From an uncultured Sphingomonas sp. (GTDB taxonomy: Bacteria; Pseudomonadota; Alphaproteobacteria; Sphingomonadales; Sphingomonadaceae): 53,930 bases of DNA. The stretch covers positions 1-53,930 of the forward strand of contig CADCVY010000065.1 in NCBI GenBank assembly GCA_902806275.1, written 5' to 3'. This document shows positions 49,371 to 53,930 of this stretch, piece by piece (the first letter of the stretch is position 1; each line of letters starts with the position of its first letter). The notes below the pieces were generated by a model, which searched no databases, was not told the DNA's origin, and saw nothing but the letters and a program-made list of their open reading frames with translations. The position numbers and the translations under genes are program-made.

Positions 49371-49937
49371 TTAGCTGCGGTTGATGTCGATGTCGCGCAC
49401 GTAGCCGCGATAGTCGACGCTGCAGCTGAACGAAATGTCGGGCTGGTAAGCATAGCCGGCCGCGCCATAAGCGCCGACGCCATAGGCACCATAGCCGGCG
49501 CTGCGGCCGCTACTGGCAAGGCCGCGCACGCGCACGCTGTTCTGGCGCGGGACGACGTTGATGATGCTGACGACCCGCGGCTGGTTGGTCGGCACGCCAA
49601 GCAGCGAGGCGACCACGCTCGTCAGGCCCTGGCGGCTTTGCAGACGCTGCTGCACCGCGGCCGAACAACGCTGCGCGGCGATCTGCGTGCTGGCGTTGTT
49701 GTACGCGTAGGCGTTGTAGCCGTTGCTGGCGTACGGGTACGCATATGGCTGCTGGTGCGCGTAGGGTTGCTGATATGCGTAGGGCTGCTGATAGGCATAC
49801 GGATTGGCCGCGTAGGGGTTCGCGACATACGGATTGTTGTAGGACTGCGTGTAGCCCCACTGCGCGCTGGCGGGGGCGGCAGCGGCAAGCGCCGCAAGAC
49901 CGGCCGTACCGGCGAGGATTTTCGACTTGATGCTCAT
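49371..49937 (-). CDS. Secreted Tyr/Gln/Pro-repeat protein
   Basis: The 188-aa protein starts with a signal peptide (MSIKSKILAGTAGLAALAAA, cut near ASA-QWG). Residues about 28-80 are low-complexity repeats of the type QQPYAY and NPYA (four QQPYA copies). The C-terminal domain, RCSAAVQQRLQSRQGLTSVV, LGVPTNQPRVVSIINVVPRQ, NSVRVRGLASSGR and SFSCSVDYRGYVRDIDI, has paired cysteines and looks structured. This C-terminal pattern occurs in several sphingomonad secreted proteins; function is unknown. The ATG is preceded by AAGGAG 9 nt away. Confidence 0.85.
   Translation of the reverse strand: MSIKSKILAGTAGLAALAAAAPASAQWGYTQSYNNPYVANPYAANPYAYQQPYAYQQPYAHQQPYAYPYASNGYNAYAYNNASTQIAAQRCSAAVQQRLQSRQGLTSVVASLLGVPTNQPRVVSIINVVPRQNSVRVRGLASSGRSAGYGAYGVGAYGAAGYAYQPDISFSCSVDYRGYVRDIDINRS
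49741..49800. repeat. 18-nt tandem repeats encoding QQPYA units
   Basis: Three adjacent 18-nt units (49741-49758, 49759-49776, 49777-49794) plus a partial fourth differ at a few, mostly silent, positions. Each encodes a six-residue YQQPYA-type unit in the secreted protein. It is a coding microsatellite that can change copy number by slippage or recombination. Confidence 0.75.
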
Positions 49938-50114
49938 TACTCGTGCTCCTTTCAGGCTTCGTGAGCCTTCGGGTGCTTAAACGAACGGTTGTTTGCTTAT
50001 GGGGGCGCAACTCATCCCGCGGCAGTGGCAACCCGCCGCTCGTCAATGAATAGCCGGTGAACTGTTGCCGTGTATTCACCGAAATCGAGAACTTACACGC
50101 GCAAACGGATTAGC

Positions 50115-51908
50115 TCAGAACACTTCGGCAGGCAGCGCCATGACGGTTTCGGCGCCCGCCTCGATCTTGCGCCGCAGTGACGAAGACTGCGGCAATTCGC
50201 GTTGAGCGTAGAAGCGGGCGGTTGTTAGCTTGGCGTCATAGTAGGCACTGTCGCCGCTCTCCCCGGCAGCGCGCCGCGCGGCAGCGGCGATCTTCAGCCA
50301 CATCCAGCCGAGGCTGACCAAACCCATCAGGTCCATGTAGGCGTAGGCGCCCGCGCCCGCATTGTCGGGGTCTGCCATGCCGTTCTGCGCCAGCCACATG
50401 GTCGCGGCCTGAAGGTCGCCGAGCGCCGGCTCGAGCGCGGCGGCAATCCCGGCCGGATCGCCTGCCTGCCTGGCTTCGGCGATGTCGCGGCCGAGCAGCT
50501 TGAACAGGGCGCGCACACCCCGGCCGCCGTCCTTGGGCAGCTTGCGGCCGACCAGGTCCATCGCCTGGATGCCGTTGGTGCCCTCGTAGATCTGGGTGAT
50601 GCGGGCATCGCGCACGAACTGCTCCATGCCCCATTCGCGGATGTAGCCGTGGCCGCCGAACACCTGCTGCGCCTGCACCGCCGTTTCGAAGCCCTTGTCG
50701 GTAAGGTAGCCCTTGATGACGGGGGTGATCAGCCCGAGCAGATCGTCGGCCGTCTGCCGCTCCGCCTCGTCCTGCGAGCGGCGCATCAGGTCGACCTGCA
50801 GCGCGCCCCACAGGACCAGCGCCCGGCCCGACTCGTTGTAGGCCCGCGCTTCCATCAGCATCCGGCGGACGTCGGGGTGAACCAATAGCGTATCGGCGGA
50901 GGCGCCTTCGTCGCGTGCGTGGCGATTGAGCGCGCGGCCCTGACGCCGGTCCTTCGCGTAGGCGGCGGCGTTCTGATAGGCGACCTCCCCTTGCGCCAGC
51001 CCCTGCAGGCCAACGCCGAGCCGCGCCGCGTTCATCATGATGAACATGGCGGCCAGGCCCTTCTCCGGCTCCCCGACCAGCCAGCCCTTTGCCCCGTCAT
51101 AGTTCATCACGCAGGTCGCGTTGCCGTGGATGCCCATCTTCTTTTCGAGCGCGCCGCACGCGACGCCGTTGCGCTCGCCCAGGCTGCCGTCGTCGTTGAC
51201 CAGGAACTTGGGCACCACGAACAGCGAAATGCCTTTGACGTTGTCCGGCGAACCAGGGATCTTGGCTAGCACCAGGTGGATGATGTTCTCGGCCAAGTCG
51301 TGCTCGCCGGACGAGATGAAGATCTTGGTGCCGGTCAGGGCATAGCTGCCGTCCCCGTTCGGCTCGGCCTTGGTGTTCAGCAGCCCCAAGTCGGTGCCGC
51401 AATGCGGCTCGGTCAAGTTCATGGTCCCGGTCCAGCGGCCGCTGACCATGTTCGGCACGAAGGTCTGCTTCAGCTCGTCGCTGCCCTTGATCAGCAAGGA
51501 GGCGATCGCGCCTGAGGTCAGCCCTTGGTACATCTCGAAGCTGTGGTTGGCCGACAGGATATATTCGGTGACCGCGGTGCCGACGACCTGCGGCAGCCCC
51601 TGGCCGCCGAACTCCTCCGGGGCGGTCAGCGTCGGCCAGCCGGCCTCGACGAATTGCTGGTAGGCCTGCTTGAAGCCCGGCGGGGTTTCGACCGAGCCGT
51701 CGTCGCGGCGCTTGCAGCCATGCTCGTCGCCCACCCGATTGAGCGGCTGCAGCACTTCGGCGGCAAAGCGGCCCGCCTCCTCCAGTATCGCTTCGACCAG
51801 GTCGGGGGTCGCGTGGGCGAAGCCGGGCAGGTTCGAATAGCGGCCGATGTCGAGCACATCGTTAAGGACGAACAGGCTGTCGCGGACCGGCGCGGTATAG
51901 GTGGGCAT
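50115..51908 (-). CDS. Acyl-CoA dehydrogenase with extended C-terminal domain
   Basis: The 597-aa protein has an N-terminal adaptor ([20 protein letters not shown]), the ACAD core ([20 protein letters not shown] flavin/substrate motif, [37 protein letters not shown]) and the catalytic Glu in [20 protein letters not shown]. Residues about 480-597 form the AcdA-C extension. This long type (FadE-like, about 600 aa) uses ETF and prefers medium- or long-chain acyl-CoA in beta-oxidation; chain length is inferred. GGAGG lies 8 nt before the ATG. No other fad gene lies nearby. The 177-nt gap on its 3' side (49938-50114) shows no terminator I can support. Confidence 0.95.
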   Translation of the reverse strand: MPTYTAPVRDSLFVLNDVLDIGRYSNLPGFAHATPDLVEAILEEAGRFAAEVLQPLNRVGDEHGCKRRDDGSVETPPGFKQAYQQFVEAGWPTLTAPEEFGGQGLPQVVGTAVTEYILSANHSFEMYQGLTSGAIASLLIKGSDELKQTFVPNMVSGRWTGTMNLTEPHCGTDLGLLNTKAEPNGDGSYALTGTKIFISSGEHDLAENIIHLVLAKIPGSPDNVKGISLFVVPKFLVNDDGSLGERNGVACGALEKKMGIHGNATCVMNYDGAKGWLVGEPEKGLAAMFIMMNAARLGVGLQGLAQGEVAYQNAAAYAKDRRQGRALNRHARDEGASADTLLVHPDVRRMLMEARAYNESGRALVLWGALQVDLMRRSQDEAERQTADDLLGLITPVIKGYLTDKGFETAVQAQQVFGGHGYIREWGMEQFVRDARITQIYEGTNGIQAMDLVGRKLPKDGGRGVRALFKLLGRDIAEARQAGDPAGIAAALEPALGDLQAATMWLAQNGMADPDNAGAGAYAYMDLMGLVSLGWMWLKIAAAARRAAGESGDSAYYDAKLTTARFYAQRELPQSSSLRRKIEAGAETVMALPAEVF

Positions 51909-52114
51909 CTAGCTTACCTCCATGTCAGTTGCGATTCCTATTGCCGGGTCGGACGGGCGTCCAGCGGCTCGGCAAGTGCTGTGCGACGGACCATCGTTGG
52001 CGCAGGCGCTCCAAGATTTCACGCCCAATTCAGGTTAGGGGCGACAAAGGGGCAGCGCGCGCCTATATGGCGGGCCTAATCAGCACGCGCGGGAACCCAG
52101 GGGATACAGCTGAA

Positions 52115-53578
52115 ATGCTGACGACCAATCCGTTCGACCCATATGATTTTGATGGGGACAAGCTGCGCGAAGAGTGCGGCGTGTTCGGCATCTGGGGCGC
52201 CGACAATGCGGCGAGCTTTTCCGCGCTTGGACTGCACGCGCTGCAGCATCGGGGCCAGGAGGCTGCCGGCATCACGTCGTTCGACGGCCGCCACTTCCAC
52301 TCGCACCGCGCCATGGGCCATGTCGCCGGCAACTTTGACCGCGACGACGTCATGCGGCGCATGCCGGGCCGCGCCTCGATCGGCCACGTGCGCTATTCCA
52401 CCACTGGCGAAACTGCGCTGCGCAACGTCCAGCCCTTGTTCGCGGAAATGGCCGAGGGCGGCTTTGCCGTCGCCCACAACGGCAACCTGTCGAACGCCAT
52501 GAAGCTGCGCCGGACGCTGAACCGCCGCGGGTCCATCTTCCAGTCGACCAGCGATACCGAGGTGATCATCCACCTCGTCGCGACTTCCAGCTTCACCAAC
52601 AATCTCGAGCGGCTGACCGACGCGCTCAAGCAGGTCGAGGGCGCCTATTCGCTGCTTGTCCTGACCCAGGACGGCCTAGTCGCCTGCCGCGATCCGCTCG
52701 GCATCCGGCCCTTGGTCATGGGCAAGCTCGGGGAGGCGACGATCTTCGCCTCCGAGACGGTGGCGCTCGACGTGATCGGCGCTAGTTACCTGCGCGACGT
52801 CGAGCCGGGCGAACTGGTGCTGGTCAGCGACAGCGGCATCCGCTCCTTCCGCCCGTTCGGCAACATCGCGCCGCGCCCGTGCATCTTCGAGCATGTCTAC
52901 TTCTCGCGCCCCGACAGCATCGCCGAAGGCCAATCGGTCTACGAAGTTCGCAAGAACATCGGCGCCGAACTGTCGCACGAAGCCCCGGTCAACGCCGACT
53001 ATGTCGTGCCGGTGCCGGACAGCGGTGTTCCGGCCGCGCTTGGCTTCAGCCAGGCTTCGGGCATTCCGTTCGAGCTCGGCATCATCCGCTCGCACTATGT
53101 CGGACGCACCTTCATCCAGCCGAGCCAGGAAGTTCGCCACCTCGGCGTCAAACTCAAGCACAACGCCAATTCCGCGCTGGTGCGCGGCAAGCGCATCGTG
53201 CTGGTCGACGACAGCATCGTGCGCGGCACGACCTCGGTAAAGCTGGTGCAGATGATGCGCGACGCCGGCGCCCGCGAAGTGCACATGCGGATCGCCTCGC
53301 CGCCGACCACCCACAGCTGCTTTTACGGGGTCGACACGCCGGAGCGCGCCAAGCTGCTCGCCGCCCAGATGAGCGTCGCCGGCATGGCCGACTACATCAA
53401 CGCCGACAGCCTCGCCTTTATCTCGATTGAGGGCCTCTACCGCGCGCTCGGCCAGGAACGGAACAACGGCCAGCCGCAGCGCTGCGACGCCTGCTTCACC
53501 GGGCAATATCCGACCACGCTGACGGATTTGGTCGAGAAGGACGGCGGTCCACCCCTGGCCCTGGTCGCCAGCCGCTAG
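52115..53578 (+). CDS. purF: Amidophosphoribosyltransferase
   Basis: ATG 52115 gives 487 aa; longer upstream frames lack an SD and homology. A 20-residue leader (MLTTNPFDPYDFDGDKLREE) precedes the Ntn nucleophile Cys of CGVFGIWG and should be removed. The glutaminase domain has HRGQEAAGITSFDG, SIGHVRYSTTGE, AHNGNLSNAMKLRR; the PRTase domain has VPVPDSGVPAALGFSQASGI and VLVDDSIVRGTTSVKLVQMM (PRPP loop). It makes phosphoribosylamine in purine synthesis. AGGGGAT lies about 12 nt upstream. No promoter is clear in the 206-nt gap 51909-52114. Confidence 0.97.
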   Translation: MLTTNPFDPYDFDGDKLREECGVFGIWGADNAASFSALGLHALQHRGQEAAGITSFDGRHFHSHRAMGHVAGNFDRDDVMRRMPGRASIGHVRYSTTGETALRNVQPLFAEMAEGGFAVAHNGNLSNAMKLRRTLNRRGSIFQSTSDTEVIIHLVATSSFTNNLERLTDALKQVEGAYSLLVLTQDGLVACRDPLGIRPLVMGKLGEATIFASETVALDVIGASYLRDVEPGELVLVSDSGIRSFRPFGNIAPRPCIFEHVYFSRPDSIAEGQSVYEVRKNIGAELSHEAPVNADYVVPVPDSGVPAALGFSQASGIPFELGIIRSHYVGRTFIQPSQEVRHLGVKLKHNANSALVRGKRIVLVDDSIVRGTTSVKLVQMMRDAGAREVHMRIASPPTTHSCFYGVDTPERAKLLAAQMSVAGMADYINADSLAFISIEGLYRALGQERNNGQPQRCDACFTGQYPTTLTDLVEKDGGPPLALVASR

Positions 53579-53586
53579 CTCGCCGT

Positions 53587-53660
53587 GCTCCTGCGAAGGC
53601 AGGAGCCCAGTGCCTTTGTTCCGCCCCCTAAGAAAAGTAGACCCCTGCCTGCGCAGGGGT
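53587..53660. repeat. REP-like palindrome pair after purF
   Basis: GCTCCTGC-gaag-GCAGGAGC (53587-53606) and ACCCCTGC-ctgc-GCAGGGGT (53641-53660) each have a perfect 8-bp stem and a 4-nt loop and are 34 nt apart. Two similar stems in tandem are typical of alphaproteobacterial REP elements. It may also serve as a transcription end for purF. Confidence 0.65.
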
Positions 53661-53671
53661 ACTAGGACGTG

Positions 53672-53930
53672 ATGACCGAAACTTTTCCACCTCTCGCTGG
53701 CAAGATCGCCCTCGTCACTGGGGCCAGCCGCGGCATTGGCGCCGCGACGGCCGAGGCGCTGGCCGGCGCCGGCGCGCACGTGATCCTGGTGGCGCGGACG
53801 GCAAGCGCGTTGGAGGCGGTCGAGGAGCGCATCCATGCTGCGGGCGGCAGCGCCACGATCGCGCCGCTCGATCTCACCGAGGGCGCGTCCATCGGCAAGC
53901 TGGCCTCCGCGGCAGCCGAGCGGTGGCAGA
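53672..53930 (+). CDS. Short-chain dehydrogenase/reductase (truncated by window edge)
   Basis: ATG 53672 (GTG at 53669 is an alternative) opens a frame to the window end, 86 codons seen. It reads MTETFPPLAGKIALVTGASR, GIGAATAEALAGAGAHVILV, ARTASALEAVEERI, with the Rossmann TGxxxGIG (TGASRGIG) cofactor motif and DLTEG, the D of the adenine-ribose contact. The active-site YxxxK is beyond the window. It is an NAD(P)-dependent SDR of unknown substrate. The REP pair lies between it and purF. Confidence 0.9.
   Translation, partial: MTETFPPLAGKIALVTGASRGIGAATAEALAGAGAHVILVARTASALEAVEERIHAAGGSATIAPLDLTEGASIGKLASAAAERWQ

Noticed and set aside
49741-49800. The 18-nt repeats as a CRISPR array
   Set aside because: There are no spacers; the units are contiguous, in frame and encode a protein stalk. 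No cas genes are near.

Overview
The window reads as one contiguous piece of a high-GC alphaproteobacterial chromosome, most likely a sphingomonad (Sphingomonas, Sphingomicrobium or a close relative). The evidence is a circularly permuted two-piece tmRNA gene whose tag frame reads ANDNEALAIAA, UrcA and DUF6356-type small proteins, a LytS/LytTR two-component pair, a GGAAC-N16-CGTT promoter of the alphaproteobacterial EcfG type, and REP-like intergenic palindromes. Gene density is very high, many neighbours overlap by 4 nt (ATGA or GTGA), and GTG or TTG starts are common. No insertion sequence, CRISPR array, rRNA, phage module or compositional island was seen. Most of the window is core and conserved accessory chromosome.

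Layout. 1-9.9 kb (all minus): a partial nitronate-monooxygenase-like gene, nadC, a calcineurin-like phosphoesterase and a secreted M3 peptidase; a lemA/TPM/TPM/Nudix operon; and a secreted amidohydrolase. 9.9-10.3 kb: ssrA on the minus strand. 10.4-12.2 kb (plus): a small lipoprotein, a Nudix hydrolase and an extensin-like protein. 12.3-16.9 kb: a SWIB protein and an LD-carboxypeptidase (minus), then a 56-aa protein and an Mpl-like Mur ligase leading into a coupled 2H-phosphoesterase-like/HAD pair (plus). 17-23.6 kb: an EcfG-promoted disordered protein, LytS/LytTR regulators, UrcA, a DAACS transporter, a Tat-exported flavin amine oxidase and a DUF2383 four-helix protein. 23.6-28.7 kb: folE, an FAD protein, DUF6356, tRNA-Arg(CCU), nitrilase, grxC, a doubly frameshifted comF, and a divergent NDUFAF5-like methyltransferase.

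28.7-34.9 kb: an orphan Flp pilin, an M48-LysM protease, accA, xerD, a 593-aa secreted protein, a 44-aa membrane protein and aroK. 34.9-40.5 kb: the overlapping operon radA-cvpA-cysS-NifU/IscU-like-kefB (minus). 40.5-47.8 kb (plus): an alpha/beta hydrolase, a NhaD/ArsB-type transporter, an MFS exporter, cysK, and a membrane PAS-GGDEF-EAL-PilZ protein whose Shine-Dalgarno lies in a perfect inverted repeat. 47.8-53.9 kb: an L,D-transpeptidase, a QQPYA-repeat secreted protein, an acyl-CoA dehydrogenase, purF and a truncated SDR.

Functional themes are envelope and peptidoglycan turnover (LdcA, Mpl-like ligase, extensin-like protein, L,D-transpeptidase, LysM protease), sulfur/cysteine/Fe-S supply (cysK, cysS, the scaffold, grxC), stress and signalling (EcfG promoter, LytTR, c-di-GMP), and household metabolism. 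The points most worth a second look are the ribosome-site hairpin before the c-di-GMP gene, the Mpl/2H/HAD operon, the two single-base deletions in comF, and the EcfG promoter of the disordered protein.
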